Shown in pieces: positions 24,717 to 33,260 of a stretch of 64,000 nucleotides of DNA; position 1 is the stretch's first letter; every line of letters starts with the position of its first letter. Source of the stretch: Planctomycetota bacterium (GTDB lineage Bacteria > Planctomycetota > PUPC01 > DSUN01); NCBI GenBank assembly GCA_035384565.1, contig DAOOIT010000012.1, forward strand, positions 54,649 through 118,648. The letters run 5' to 3'. The notes under the pieces were generated by a model. That model saw only the letters and a list, made by a program, of their open reading frames with translations, had not been told where the DNA came from and did no database searches. The position numbers and the translations under genes were made by a program.

Positions 24717-25778
24717 TCAGTCGTTGGGGTACGCCAGCGATGCCCACAGTTCGTCGTTGCTCAAACGGTGGTCGAGCGACACACCGAAGGCCGTCTCGAT
24801 GGGTGCGAGGATCTCGGGATTGGCGCGCCACACGGCTCGCGCCGCCTCGCGGACGACGGCCACACCGGCGCGGGTCATATGTCCCAGCGGCCGGCGGCAG
24901 CCGGCGCGGATCATGCCGAGCCCGCGCATGAGGGTCTTGATTGGAAGCGGGTTGCGGAACTTGTCGCGAACGGTGAGCGTGCGCCCCGCAATCGTGCGCT
25001 CGCTGGCTACGGTGACAGTGACGATGCCGAAGAGCGGTTCGAGGGCATTGGCCAGCCGGTCCCCCTCAGAGCGATTGCCCTGGGCGAGGGCGCGCGCCAT
25101 GCGCTCGACGGCCGCGGGTGCGACGTTGGAGACGACCGACACGACGCCGCTTGCGCGGATGGCAGGGTCGCTCATCATGGCCGGTGTCAGGTTGTCGTCG
25201 CCTGAGAGGATATCGAAGTCGGCGCCGACGAGGGTGCGGGTGGCCGCCATGCGCGCGAGGTCGCCGGTGGCCTCCTTGACGGCCCGGACGTTCGGGTGTT
25301 CGAGGGCCAGGAGGGCCAGGTCCTCGGGTGCGAGCGCGGTGCCGCTGCGGCCGGGGATGATGTAAGGCACGACCTTCGCGCCGCGGCAGGCGTCGGCGAT
25401 GACGCCGTGGTACTCGCGGCGCAGTTCCAGGCTCGACGGGCCGTTGTAATAGCAGTCCACGAGCAGCACGGCTTCGGCGCCCGCCTCCAGGGCGTGGTGG
25501 GACCCGCGAAGGGCCTCGGCCGTGGAGTTGGACCCCGTTCCCGCCAGCACGAAGCACCGGCTGCCGCGCAGGCGCAGCGTCGCCTCGATCACTTTGTTGT
25601 GCTCGCCCCACGTGAGCGTGGGCGATTCGCCGGTCGTGCCCGTCGGCACGAGGCCGGTGATCCCCTGGCTCACCTGGAAATCCACCAGGCGCTCGAACTC
25701 GGGCCACGAGATCCTGTCGCTCCGCGTGAACGGAGTCACCAGAGCCGTCCAGGCCCCCTCGAATCGTCTCAGCTCCAC
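24717..25778 (-). CDS. DapA/N-acetylneuraminate lyase family class I aldolase
   Basis: 353 aa, about 60 longer than typical DapA because of a C-terminal extension. The catalytic features are present: GTTGESPTL, the Tyr in YIIPGRSG and the Schiff-base Lys in VRAVKEATGD. Possible reactions are dihydrodipicolinate synthesis or cleavage/condensation of a keto acid sugar. No other lysine or sialic acid genes lie nearby, so the substrate is open. The extension (from about residue 290, RRPLGHMTRAGVAVVREAARAVW) may be a helical or oligomerisation segment. It has its own promoter, divergent from the methyltransferase gene. Confidence 0.78.
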   Translation of the reverse strand: MELRRFEGAWTALVTPFTRSDRISWPEFERLVDFQVSQGITGLVPTGTTGESPTLTWGEHNKVIEATLRLRGSRCFVLAGTGSNSTAEALRGSHHALEAGAEAVLLVDCYYNGPSSLELRREYHGVIADACRGAKVVPYIIPGRSGTALAPEDLALLALEHPNVRAVKEATGDLARMAATRTLVGADFDILSGDDNLTPAMMSDPAIRASGVVSVVSNVAPAAVERMARALAQGNRSEGDRLANALEPLFGIVTVTVASERTIAGRTLTVRDKFRNPLPIKTLMRGLGMIRAGCRRPLGHMTRAGVAVVREAARAVWRANPEILAPIETAFGVSLDHRLSNDELWASLAYPND

Positions 25779-25840
25779 AGGCCATCTCTCCTAGTGTGGG
25801 CGTCCGCGGCACGGCCAGCGGCTGCGCGGAATTGCACAGT

Positions 25841-25869
25841 ATTCTAGCAATCGCGGGCGCACGATGCAA
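25841..25869 (-). promoter_or_regulatory. Promoter of the DapA-family gene
   Basis: On the minus strand TTGCAT (25869-25864), 17-bp spacer, TAGAAT (25846-25841). The leader is about 56 nt. Confidence 0.6.
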
Positions 25870-25873
25870 GACG

Positions 25874-25902
25874 TTGACATTCGCGCCCCGCGCTGCTATA
25901 GT
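25874..25902 (+). promoter_or_regulatory. Promoter of the methyltransferase gene
   Basis: TTGACA 25874-25879, 17-bp spacer, TATAGT 25897-25902. It is close to consensus. Its -35 lies only 4 bp from the -35 of the divergent DapA-family promoter. The leader is about 97 nt. Confidence 0.7.
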
Positions 25903-26005
25903 AGTGACGCCGAGCGACGTTGGGCGGCGCTTGGCCTCGCAGTGCGAATGCGGGCGGCAGGCGCCCGCTCTCCCGGGGACTCCTCGATCTGCCGCTGAGA
26001 GGGTA

Positions 26006-26890
26006 ATGAGCAGCTACGAACTGGGCGAACCGGCGCTCGGACCCAGCCAGCGGACCTATCTGACGTCCGGCCTGGCGCGCGCCATTCTCAAGGCGCGCCG
26101 CCTGCACGAAGCCAAGGTCACCGTCTCTCTCGACCTCAATCGCACAAGGTCCGTCGTGCATCTTCTGCCCGAGAGCGTCCGCTTCCCCGATGGCAGCGAA
26201 CTCTCCCTCAAGAAGCTTCGCACGGTGCTCCGCAAGGGCTTGCGCGTCTACCTTGTCGAGAGGGGCGAGCTGATCCCCGTCGAGCGCCGCGGCAACTTCT
26301 ACTACAAGCTGATGGCCACTGATTCGGCGCCCACGCTGGAGATCAGCGGCATCAAGATGCATCGCAGCGAAGGCTGCTGCCCCTACGCACAGGCCGAGGC
26401 CATCGTGCGTACCGTCGTCCGCCCGGGCGACCGTGTGCTGGACTCCTGCGGCGGCCTGGGCTACACGGCCATCTGGGCTGCCCGCCTGGGCGCCGACCGT
26501 GTGGTTTCCATCGAGCACGACCTCGACGTGCTGGAGATGGCGCGGCTCAATCCCTGGTCCGAGGAGTACTTCTTCGACGCGCGGATTGACGTGATCCCGG
26601 AGGACGTCACGCGGTTTCTCGCAGCGGAGCCTTCAGGGTCGTTCGATGCCATTGTGCACGATCCGCCCCACGTGTCGCGGGCCGGTGAGCTCTACGGACG
26701 CGATTTCTACTTCGAGCTGAGCCGCGTGCTGACCGCCACGGGGAAACTCTACCACTACGTCGGCGAGCCCTTTTCTCGGCGCAAGGGCAAGGACATCCAC
26801 AGCGGCATCTCGGAGCGGCTGGCGAACGTTGGCTTCGAGCCCCGCTATGTGGAGGAGTTGGCGGGCTTCGTCTGCACGAAACGCCGCTGA
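26006..26890 (+). CDS. SAM-dependent methyltransferase, COG2521-like
   Basis: 294 aa. The N-terminal 130 residues are beta-rich and unassigned (VTVSLDLNRTRSVVHLLPE). The C-terminal Rossmann domain has motif I VLDSCGGLGYTAIWAARLG, motif II VVSIEHDLDVLEMARLNPW and motif IV IVHDPPHVSRAG. The overall pattern, including a conserved GEPFSRRKGKDIHSGI segment, resembles predicted methyltransferases best known from archaea (COG2521). A DPP-type motif IV suggests an amino-group target. The ATG at 26006 is set by GAGGG just upstream. The target is unknown. Confidence 0.72.
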   Translation: MSSYELGEPALGPSQRTYLTSGLARAILKARRLHEAKVTVSLDLNRTRSVVHLLPESVRFPDGSELSLKKLRTVLRKGLRVYLVERGELIPVERRGNFYYKLMATDSAPTLEISGIKMHRSEGCCPYAQAEAIVRTVVRPGDRVLDSCGGLGYTAIWAARLGADRVVSIEHDLDVLEMARLNPWSEEYFFDARIDVIPEDVTRFLAAEPSGSFDAIVHDPPHVSRAGELYGRDFYFELSRVLTATGKLYHYVGEPFSRRKGKDIHSGISERLANVGFEPRYVEELAGFVCTKRR

Positions 26891-26908
26891 CAAGCCTCAA
26901 GGCCCCCC

Positions 26909-27574
26909 TTATCCCGCCCGGACGAACCGCAGCACGCTGTCGGCATCCGCCAGACTCGCTACTGTAAGGTCCGCCGCGGCCAGCCGCTCAGCCGGCAACG
27001 AGTTCGTGATTCCTATACACCGCATGCCCGCCGCCTTGGCGGCCTGGATGCCCAGGGCCGAATCCTCGATCACCGTGCACCGAGCCGGCTCGATTGCGAG
27101 CCTCGCCGCAACGTGCAAGTAGATTTCCGGGTGAGGCTTATGGCGCTTCACATCGTCGGCGCCAGCGACGGCATCGAAATGCGAGCGCAGCCTCAGCGCG
27201 GCAAGCGCCGTCTCGATGCTCCGCCTAGGCGAGTTCGATGCCACCCCCAAGCGGCATTCGGGGTGCAGGCGTGTGACCAGTTCGACCACCCCGGGGAACG
27301 GCCGCACATCTGCCTTGAGAATGCCAGCGAACACCCGACGCTTCTCATCCAGGCACCGGCGCACATCGAGGGCCGGGCCACGCCGCGTGAAGAGCCATGC
27401 CAGCCAGTCCCCGTCCGCCATGCCCACGCCGTGTGCGTACTCCTCGTCGCTCACGATGATCCCACATGCCGCGAACACCCGGCGCCAGGCCTCGACGTGC
27501 AGGGCCTCGCTGTCCACCAGCACCCCGTCCAGGTCGAAGATCACGGCCCTGGTGCGAACGTCGGCAGGCGACAT
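26909..27574 (-). CDS. HAD-superfamily sugar phosphatase / beta-phosphoglucomutase-like
   Basis: 221 aa. HAD motif I is VIFDLDGVLVDSE, motif II is GVASNSPRRS, motif III is the Lys in KRHKPHPEIY, and motif IV is VIEDSALGIQAAKAAG. The helical cap (residues about 20-90) places it in subclass IA with beta-phosphoglucomutase, phosphoglycolate phosphatase and 2-deoxyglucose-6-phosphatase. It starts 6 nt after rsgA, so the two are one transcript. Sequence alone cannot decide between mutase and phosphatase; the DLDGV motif fits both. Confidence 0.82.
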   Translation of the reverse strand: MSPADVRTRAVIFDLDGVLVDSEALHVEAWRRVFAACGIIVSDEEYAHGVGMADGDWLAWLFTRRGPALDVRRCLDEKRRVFAGILKADVRPFPGVVELVTRLHPECRLGVASNSPRRSIETALAALRLRSHFDAVAGADDVKRHKPHPEIYLHVAARLAIEPARCTVIEDSALGIQAAKAAGMRCIGITNSLPAERLAAADLTVASLADADSVLRFVRAG

Positions 27575-27580
27575 GGCCGG

Positions 27581-28510
27581 TTATCGCCTCCTCCGGGCCG
27601 GGTCGGGTGCAGGCAGGCTCTCGTAGATTCGGCAGTAGCTTTCGTAGCGCTCGGGGTCAATCGCGCCGCTCTCCACCGCGGCCGCAATGGCGCAGCCGGG
27701 CTCATGCCGGTGCGAGCAGTCAGCGAAGCGGCACTGGCCGAACCGCTCGGCCATCTCGGGGAAGCAGTGCTGAAGCTCGTCCCGCTCGATGTTGTAAAGG
27801 GCAAATTCCCGAATACCCGGCGTATCAACCACATAGCCGCCGAACTCCAGCGGCAGCAGCGACACGGCGGTGGTGGTGTGCCTGCCTTTCCCTGTTGACG
27901 CGCTCACGTCGCCAACGCGCAGGTCGAGCCCAGGCTGCACCGACATCAGCAAGGCGGACTTGCCCACGCCCGACTGCCCTGCGAAGACGGATGTCTTGTC
28001 CCTCAGCGCCGCCCGAAGGTCCTCCAGGCCTACACCCGACACTGCGCTGGTCGCCAGCGCGCGGTACCCAAGCCGGCGGTACAGCTCCAACACCGGCTCA
28101 TAGGCCGCGGCATCGGCCAGATCGATCTTGTTGAGGCACACGGCGACATCGAGGCCGCCGTGCTCGCCGGAGACCACGAGACGGTCGAGCAGACGGCGAT
28201 TCAGCTCAGGCTCAGCCACCGAGGCGACCACGACGAGCTGGTCCACGTTCGCCGCCACCACCTGCTCCGCCTCGCGCTCCCCCGCGGCCTTGCGCGACAG
28301 TTTGCCGCCTTTCCGAGGCTCGACCCCCTCGACCACCCCCTCGCCAGACGGCAGAAGAGAAAAGCGTACCCGATCCCCGACGGCGATGGGGCGTGTCTGG
28401 GCACCTTTGCGCAGCCGCCACTTGCCGGGCAGCGAGCATCGCACAGAGCTCCCCCCGCTCAGCACGATGCAGGCGGCTGTGTCAAGCCTGATGATGACGC
28501 CTTCTGCCAT
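27581..28510 (-). CDS. rsgA: Small ribosomal subunit GTPase RsgA (YjeQ/EngC)
   Basis: 309 aa. It is a circularly permuted GTPase that checks late 30S assembly. An N-terminal OB fold (residues about 1-75) is followed by G4 LNKIDLAD, then G1 GQSGVGKSAL, then G3 DTPGIREF, in permuted order. A C-terminal zinc-binding segment CRFADCSHRHEPGC completes it. The ATG at 28510 is chosen because the promoter lies at 28563-28590; longer in-frame extensions have no family similarity. It is co-transcribed with the HAD gene. Confidence 0.93.
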   Translation of the reverse strand: MAEGVIIRLDTAACIVLSGGSSVRCSLPGKWRLRKGAQTRPIAVGDRVRFSLLPSGEGVVEGVEPRKGGKLSRKAAGEREAEQVVAANVDQLVVVASVAEPELNRRLLDRLVVSGEHGGLDVAVCLNKIDLADAAAYEPVLELYRRLGYRALATSAVSGVGLEDLRAALRDKTSVFAGQSGVGKSALLMSVQPGLDLRVGDVSASTGKGRHTTTAVSLLPLEFGGYVVDTPGIREFALYNIERDELQHCFPEMAERFGQCRFADCSHRHEPGCAIAAAVESGAIDPERYESYCRIYESLPAPDPARRRR

Positions 28511-28562
28511 ACTTACGCCGAGACCACTGCAATGTCTGCGGAATATCGAACATGCCGGCTCC

Positions 28563-28590
28563 ATTATCGCCGCCATGTGGTTGATGTCAA
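28563..28590 (-). promoter_or_regulatory. rsgA promoter
   Basis: On the minus strand TTGACA (28590-28585), 16-bp spacer, GATAAT (28568-28563). The leader is about 46 nt. Confidence 0.65.
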
Positions 28591-28695
28591 GCGGCTGCCC
28601 AGGTTCACGCATGAAACGCCGCACGCGCTGCCTGCCTTGAAGGCCGACAGCGCGTGCGCGAGGAAAGCAGACCACGATGGGCCGCCTTGGGAACC

Positions 28696-29847
28696 TCACT
28701 CCCCGTTCGCGAGGCATGTGCAAGGCGAGTTGTTGCACTTGCAGATCTGGATCTTTGCTCCGACGGCGTTGATGTCAATCCACCACTTGCCCATCGCCCT
28801 GCCCCGGCTGGACTTGGTGTTGTAGAGTGTGACCACCATCGTGCCGCCGTCCTTCGTCGTCAGGATGTAGCGGTTCTTGTTCTCAAGTACCAGCCTCTCA
28901 TTGAGATAGGTCTTGTTCTCGAATTCGCCCGTGTAAGTGAGGGAGTTCTGGTTGCCATTGCCCTTGGGTTTGAGCAGGATGTACGACGCGCTCAGGGGGA
29001 TGCCAAGGTAGCCGTTGGCCTGCGCCGACCCGTTGTGCAGTTCGTCGCGGGTCACGATGATGAGCTCGCCGCCCGTCATGAGACTGAAACGGAGCTCGAA
29101 CTCGAAGTCGTCGTTATTGTTGGGGTTAAGGTTGATCGAGCCGCCGATGGTTCCATCGGAGGTCACGGTGCCCCCGGAAGTGGTGCCACCCGTGCTTCCA
29201 CCCGTGGTGGTGGTGGTGGTGGTCGTCGTCGTGGTGGTACCGTCCGTGCTGCCATCGGTAGGGGCCGTTGCATCCCCTGTGTTGGTGGATGTGTCCGAGG
29301 TGGCGCCAGGCGTCGTTGGCGATGTGGTTGGAGCCGTGGTATCGGTGCCCGGCTGGGATCCAGAAAGGATCGCGACGACAGTGGCCGGGTCCTCGGGAAG
29401 CGCGAGATTGTCTATCCGCTCCACAATACTGCCCGTCTTCAGGACGACGGCGGTCGTGCCATCCTCAGTCACGAAAGCGGTGAGGTAGTGGCCGCTGGCG
29501 TCCGCTTCGTTGTCGTAGGGCTCGAGATAAAGCTTGCTGAGGGTCTCGCCCGGGGTTGCCTCCTCCGCCAGCGGATTGCTGAACACATCAACGTTCGAGA
29601 CGAATGGAGCGAGGAAGGTCGCCAGGTTGGCGCCCTCCGGCGGGTAGCACTCGTACTTCCTGCTGAACAGTTCGAGCGCCATGCCCACCTGTTTGAGGTT
29701 ATTGGCCGCTACCACGACCCGTGCGGAAAGCCTCGCGCCCCTGTAGACGCTGAACCCCAGCGAAAGCAGTATGCCGATGACAGCGATGACCGCGAAGAGC
29801 TCGATGACGACGAATGCCCTGCGACCAGCTCCCACTCTCCTGACCAT
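28696..29847 (-). CDS. Type II-like pseudopilin, paralogue A, with Thr-rich linker and Cys tail
   Basis: 383 aa. The N-terminus is a prepilin signal: basic leader, then A|FVVIELFAVIAVIGILLSL with Glu at +5. Residue -1 is Ala, not the usual Gly. After the helix (NNLKQVGMALELFSRKYECYPPEGANL) comes an alpha/beta region, then a low-complexity Thr-rich linker with a run of about 12 Thr (residues about 195-250). A conserved C-terminal domain follows (SINLNPNNNDDFEFELRF to GKWWIDINAVGAKIQ), ending in CxCx4CxC. AAGGAGG precedes the ATG. It would assemble into a periplasmic pseudopilus or surface fibre. It is a tandem duplicate of the gene at 30196-31344. Confidence 0.85.
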   Translation of the reverse strand: MVRRVGAGRRAFVVIELFAVIAVIGILLSLGFSVYRGARLSARVVVAANNLKQVGMALELFSRKYECYPPEGANLATFLAPFVSNVDVFSNPLAEEATPGETLSKLYLEPYDNEADASGHYLTAFVTEDGTTAVVLKTGSIVERIDNLALPEDPATVVAILSGSQPGTDTTAPTTSPTTPGATSDTSTNTGDATAPTDGSTDGTTTTTTTTTTTTGGSTGGTTSGGTVTSDGTIGGSINLNPNNNDDFEFELRFSLMTGGELIIVTRDELHNGSAQANGYLGIPLSASYILLKPKGNGNQNSLTYTGEFENKTYLNERLVLENKNRYILTTKDGGTMVVTLYNTKSSRGRAMGKWWIDINAVGAKIQICKCNNSPCTCLANGE

Positions 29848-30195
29848 GGCGGGCCTCCTTGCCAAGCATTCCCTGGATCGGGACCCCGCCAACGTCTTCT
29901 AGCTCGAGCAACTCTTGTGCCAGTCGAGACAGGCATTTCCGGGGATAAACTCTAACACCCACGCGGAACGCAGCTTAGACCTCCTGCTGCACGCTCCGCC
30001 GCGCAAGGCCACGCAGCGGCAAAGACGCGTCGCCACCGATCTCCAACGAGAATACCCGCCACGCGGGGCCTCCACGGCCCTCCCGCTGGTCCTGTCGCAC
30101 GCTGCCTTGGGCTGCACCGGCTGGGTACAGACACGCGGCGCTCGCCTTGTTGGCGAGCGCCGCGTGATGTCAAGCGGACCGGCTTGGTGGCCCTA
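29848..30195. other. 348-bp gap between the pseudopilin paralogues
   Basis: No gene is seen. It contains the hairpin at 30132-30166 that follows paralogue B. No clear promoter for paralogue A was found, so A may depend on partial read-through or on a promoter unlike the others in the window. Confidence 0.6.
30132..30166 (-). terminator. Perfect 15-bp hairpin after pseudopilin B
   Basis: CACGCGGCGCTCGCC (30132-30146), loop TTGTT, GGCGAGCGCCGCGTG (30152-30166), starting 30 nt past the stop of paralogue B. No strong U-tract follows (TGTCTGT on the transcript), so it may act as partial terminator, processing site or 3' stabiliser. Confidence 0.6.
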
Positions 30196-31344
30196 CTACT
30201 CTGGCTTGCACACACAGGGCGTCTGGTTGCACTTGCAGATCTGGATCTTCGCCCCGACGGCGTTGATGTCGATCCACCACTTGCCCATCGCCCTGCCCCG
30301 GCTGGACTTCGTGTTGTAGAGCGTGACCACCATCGTGCCGCCGTCCTTCGTCGTCAGGATGTAGCGGTTCTTGTTCTCGAGGCGCAGCGTCTCGTTGTTG
30401 TAGGTCTTGCCTTCGAATGTGCCTGTGTAGGTCAGAGAGTTCTGGTTGCCGTTCCCCTTGGGCTTCAGGAGAATGTAGGAGGCGCTCAGGGGCACGCCGA
30501 GATAGCCATTCGCCGCGGCGGAGCCGTCGTGCAGGTTGTCGCGCGTCACGACGATGAGTTCACCGCCCCCGATCAGGTTGAAGCGAAGCTCGAACTCGAA
30601 GTCGTCGTTGTTGTTGGGATTCAGATTGATTGACCCGCCCACCGTGCCCTCAGGCGTGGTGGTGGCAGGAGGCGTACTGGTGCCCCCACCCGTGCTCGTG
30701 CCGCCCGTTCCAGAGCCGCCCGTGCTGTCGGGGCTCGTCGGGGGCGACGTGCTGGGTTCAGTGGTCGTCGGGGGCGGCGTGCTGGGCTCCGTGGGTGTCG
30801 GAGGCGGTGTGCTGGGCTCGGTGGTTGTTGGAAGCGGCGTGCTCGGCTCCGCGCTGGGCGGCGTCCCCGACAGAATCGCGACGATGCTGTCCGGATCGCT
30901 GGGCAGCGACAGGTTGTCTACCCGCTCCACAATGTTGCCCGTCTTCAGGACGACGGCGGTCGTGCCGTCCTCGGTCACAAAGGCTGTGAGATAGGAACCC
31001 GGTCGGTCGGCCTCCTCATCGTAGGGTTCTACGTAGAGTTCGCTCAGGGTCTTGCCGGGGGTCGGCTCGTCCGCCAGCGGGTTGTTGAAGACCTCTGGAT
31101 TCTGCACAAACGGGGCGAGCATGGTGGCAAGGTTGGCGCCTTCGGGCGGATAGCACTCGTACTTCTTGTTGAAGAGTTCGAGCGCCATGCCCACCTGCTT
31201 GAGGTTGTTGCTCGCCACCACAACCCGTGCGGACAGCCTCGCGCCCTTGTAGACGCTGTAGCCGAGGCTCAGCAGCACCGCGATGATGGTGATTACCGTG
31301 ACCACCTCGATGATCACGAAGCCACGACCCCGCCGCTTCACCAT
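30196..31344 (-). CDS. Type II-like pseudopilin, paralogue B, with Pro/Thr repeat linker and Cys tail
   Basis: 382 aa. The prepilin signal is canonical: MVKRRGRG|FVIIEVVTVITIIAVLLSL with Gly at -1 and Glu at +5. The head matches paralogue A nearly residue for residue outside the linker. Here the linker is built from repeats of TEPSTPPP type (residues about 195-245) rather than a Thr run. The C-terminal domain and its CxCx4CxC tail (ICKC, then PCVC) are almost identical to A. AAAGGAG lies before the ATG, and a consensus-like promoter lies about 200 nt upstream. It is likely a secreted fibre or minor pilin; no secretion ATPase or prepilin peptidase gene is in this window. Confidence 0.87.
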   Translation of the reverse strand: MVKRRGRGFVIIEVVTVITIIAVLLSLGYSVYKGARLSARVVVASNNLKQVGMALELFNKKYECYPPEGANLATMLAPFVQNPEVFNNPLADEPTPGKTLSELYVEPYDEEADRPGSYLTAFVTEDGTTAVVLKTGNIVERVDNLSLPSDPDSIVAILSGTPPSAEPSTPLPTTTEPSTPPPTPTEPSTPPPTTTEPSTSPPTSPDSTGGSGTGGTSTGGGTSTPPATTTPEGTVGGSINLNPNNNDDFEFELRFNLIGGGELIVVTRDNLHDGSAAANGYLGVPLSASYILLKPKGNGNQNSLTYTGTFEGKTYNNETLRLENKNRYILTTKDGGTMVVTLYNTKSSRGRAMGKWWIDINAVGAKIQICKCNQTPCVCKPE

Positions 31345-31546
31345 GCGAAGTCTCCTTTCAGCACCAGAGGGCACCTGAAGGAAGCAAAGACCGAGACTAT
31401 GTAGGGGAAGTGGAGGCAGCCACAAGACTTGTGACTTGCCTGGCTGCCGCCTTGTCGTGCCGCCCGTCGTCCCGCCACGTGAGGTCCCGCCGCTTGAGTA
31501 CCACATGCGTGATACAATCAAACCACCGCTGGCTCATCCACTTGTA

Positions 31547-31574
31547 TTATACCCCAGATCACTGGGATTGCAAG
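31547..31574 (-). promoter_or_regulatory. Promoter of pseudopilin B
   Basis: On the minus strand TTGCAA (31574-31569), 16-bp spacer, TATAAT (31552-31547). Predicted start is about 31540, giving an unusually long leader of about 195 nt that contains an 8-bp hairpin. Confidence 0.65.
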
Positions 31575-31948
31575 GCGGCGGTGCCAACCCAGATACGTAG
31601 CCGATGCCACCATTCCCTGAGTGGCTGCCGGCTAGTCCTGTCGCCCGAGTGCCATTGCCTACAAGTCAATGAGCCGCTAGCTCTGGATCTCGGTCTCAGC
31701 AAATCCAGTGCCCGCCTCGGACGGAATTAGCGGTAGATGGCTTAAGTGTTTATCTTGGAATATCTTACGAGGCCATGGCGAGCGCGCTGGCTTGCCGCGC
31801 CTATGGGCGGCTCGCACGGCTTCCGTGCCAATTACCCGTAAAGCGGGACCCTTCCCGGCCATCCTTGCGGCCCGGCCTGGCCGCGCGGCGCTCTGCCCGG
31901 GCAGCCTCCCGCGCCGATCCACAGGAACCAGGCGTCCGGGGCCTGGCC

Positions 31949-31977
31949 TTGCTGCACCAGCATCCTTGTGGTACCAT
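31949..31977 (+). promoter_or_regulatory. Candidate promoter of the GT4 gene
   Basis: TTGCTG 31949-31954, 17-bp spacer, TACCAT 31972-31977. It is moderate in quality. The leader is about 53 nt. Confidence 0.45.
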
Positions 31978-32036
31978 TCATTTGTGTTGCAGCAGGACGG
32001 CCCGACCTTGCGCGTTCCAGCCGGCGAGGCACCCGA

Positions 32037-33245
32037 ATGGCTCGGATAAGGCTGCTTCAGGTTCTCGAGGCTAACGTGGGCGGCGCGCGCAAACACGTCT
32101 ACCAGCTCGTGCGGGGCCTCGACCAGTCGCGCTTCGAGGTGCACCTGGCGTGTTCGCTGGAACGCGACCGCGGCGTGGAGCGCGAACTGGCCGGGCTGAA
32201 CGCGGCGGGGATTCGAACGGTTCCCATCCGCATGCTCCGGCGCCCTGCCCCACTGGCGGATCTGGCCGCGCTCCGTGCCCTCAGCCGCCTGATGCGGACG
32301 GAGCGGTTCGACATCGTTCACACTCACGCGTCTAAGGCGGGCTTCCTGGGGCGCCTGGCGGCCCGGCGCGCCGGCGTGCCAGCGATTGTCCACACGCCCC
32401 ACACCTTCCCGTTCGAGCGGCGCGATACCCGCCTCGCCCCTCTGTACCGGCTTCTGGAGCGCATCGCCAGCGGGTGGGCGCATCGGATTGTCTTGGTGTC
32501 GGCGAGCCAGCGCGCGATTGCGGAGCAGGCGGGGCTCGGCGCCCGCACCCAACTGGCCGTGGTGCCGAACGGCATCCGACTGCCGGCGGCGGACCCCGCT
32601 GAGACGCGGCGCAGGCACCGTTCTGAGCTGGGATTGGGCAGCTCGGACCTCGCGGTGGGATTCGTCGGGCGCATCTCGCCGCAGAAGGACGTGCAGGCGT
32701 TCCTGGCGGCGGCTGGTGCGCTCAGCCGCGAGTTCCAGGGCATGCGGCTGTTTCTGGCGGGAGGGGCTGACGATCTGCGGTACCTGCGGGCGCTGCGTCC
32801 GGCGATCTCGCCCGAGGCATGGGGCGTGGCCACGGGCGCCATTGCGGCGAAGGCGCGCGTCTGCTGGTCACGCGAACTGCCCGTCGAGGTGCTTGGCTAC
32901 AGGCCCGATGCCCCAGAGCTCGTGGCGGCGTTCGATGTCGTTCTCCTGCCCTCGCGCTACGAGGGGCTCCCCTACTCTCTTCTCGAGGCGATGGCTCAGC
33001 AGGTGGCTGTCGTGGCCTCCGATGTCACGGGCAACCACGACGTGCTGGAGCATGGCCGAACCGGCTTCCTGGTCCCCGTTGGCGACGTGTCGGCGCTGGT
33101 GGCCTGTGCGCGCCGGGCCCTCGCCGACCCATTGCTGCGTCAGTCTCTGGGACGCGCTGCCAGGGAGCGGGTGGCGTCGGAGTTCACGGAGGAGGAGTTC
33201 CTGAGGCGGATGACGGGGCTCTATGAGCAGTTGCAGGCGCAGTGA
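32037..33245 (+). CDS. GT4-family glycosyltransferase
   Basis: 402 aa, GT-B fold. It begins IRLLQVLEANVGGARKHV, has VHTHASKAGFLGRLAARRAGV typical of exopolysaccharide transferases, GFVGRISPQKDVQAFLAAAGAL at the donor domain, and VLLPSRYEGLPYSLLEAMAQQV with the conserved E-x7-E. The ATG at 32037 follows GCGAGG. It is separated from the large glycan cluster (15.9-22.4 kb), so it may belong to a different pathway or be a solitary transferase. It ends 15 nt from the convergent trpE stop. Confidence 0.88.
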   Translation: MARIRLLQVLEANVGGARKHVYQLVRGLDQSRFEVHLACSLERDRGVERELAGLNAAGIRTVPIRMLRRPAPLADLAALRALSRLMRTERFDIVHTHASKAGFLGRLAARRAGVPAIVHTPHTFPFERRDTRLAPLYRLLERIASGWAHRIVLVSASQRAIAEQAGLGARTQLAVVPNGIRLPAADPAETRRRHRSELGLGSSDLAVGFVGRISPQKDVQAFLAAAGALSREFQGMRLFLAGGADDLRYLRALRPAISPEAWGVATGAIAAKARVCWSRELPVEVLGYRPDAPELVAAFDVVLLPSRYEGLPYSLLEAMAQQVAVVASDVTGNHDVLEHGRTGFLVPVGDVSALVACARRALADPLLRQSLGRAARERVASEFTEEEFLRRMTGLYEQLQAQ

Positions 33246-33260
33246 GCGCCGGCGGCGGGC

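Larger units (their letters stand above)
31345..32036. other. 692-bp gap with divergent promoters
   Basis: No gene is seen. It holds the paralogue B promoter (31547-31574, minus), a hairpin in its leader (31415-31448, GGCAGCCA/TGGCTGCC), and the promoter of the downstream GT4 gene (31949-31977, plus). The middle (31600-31940) shows nothing I can name. Confidence 0.6.
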
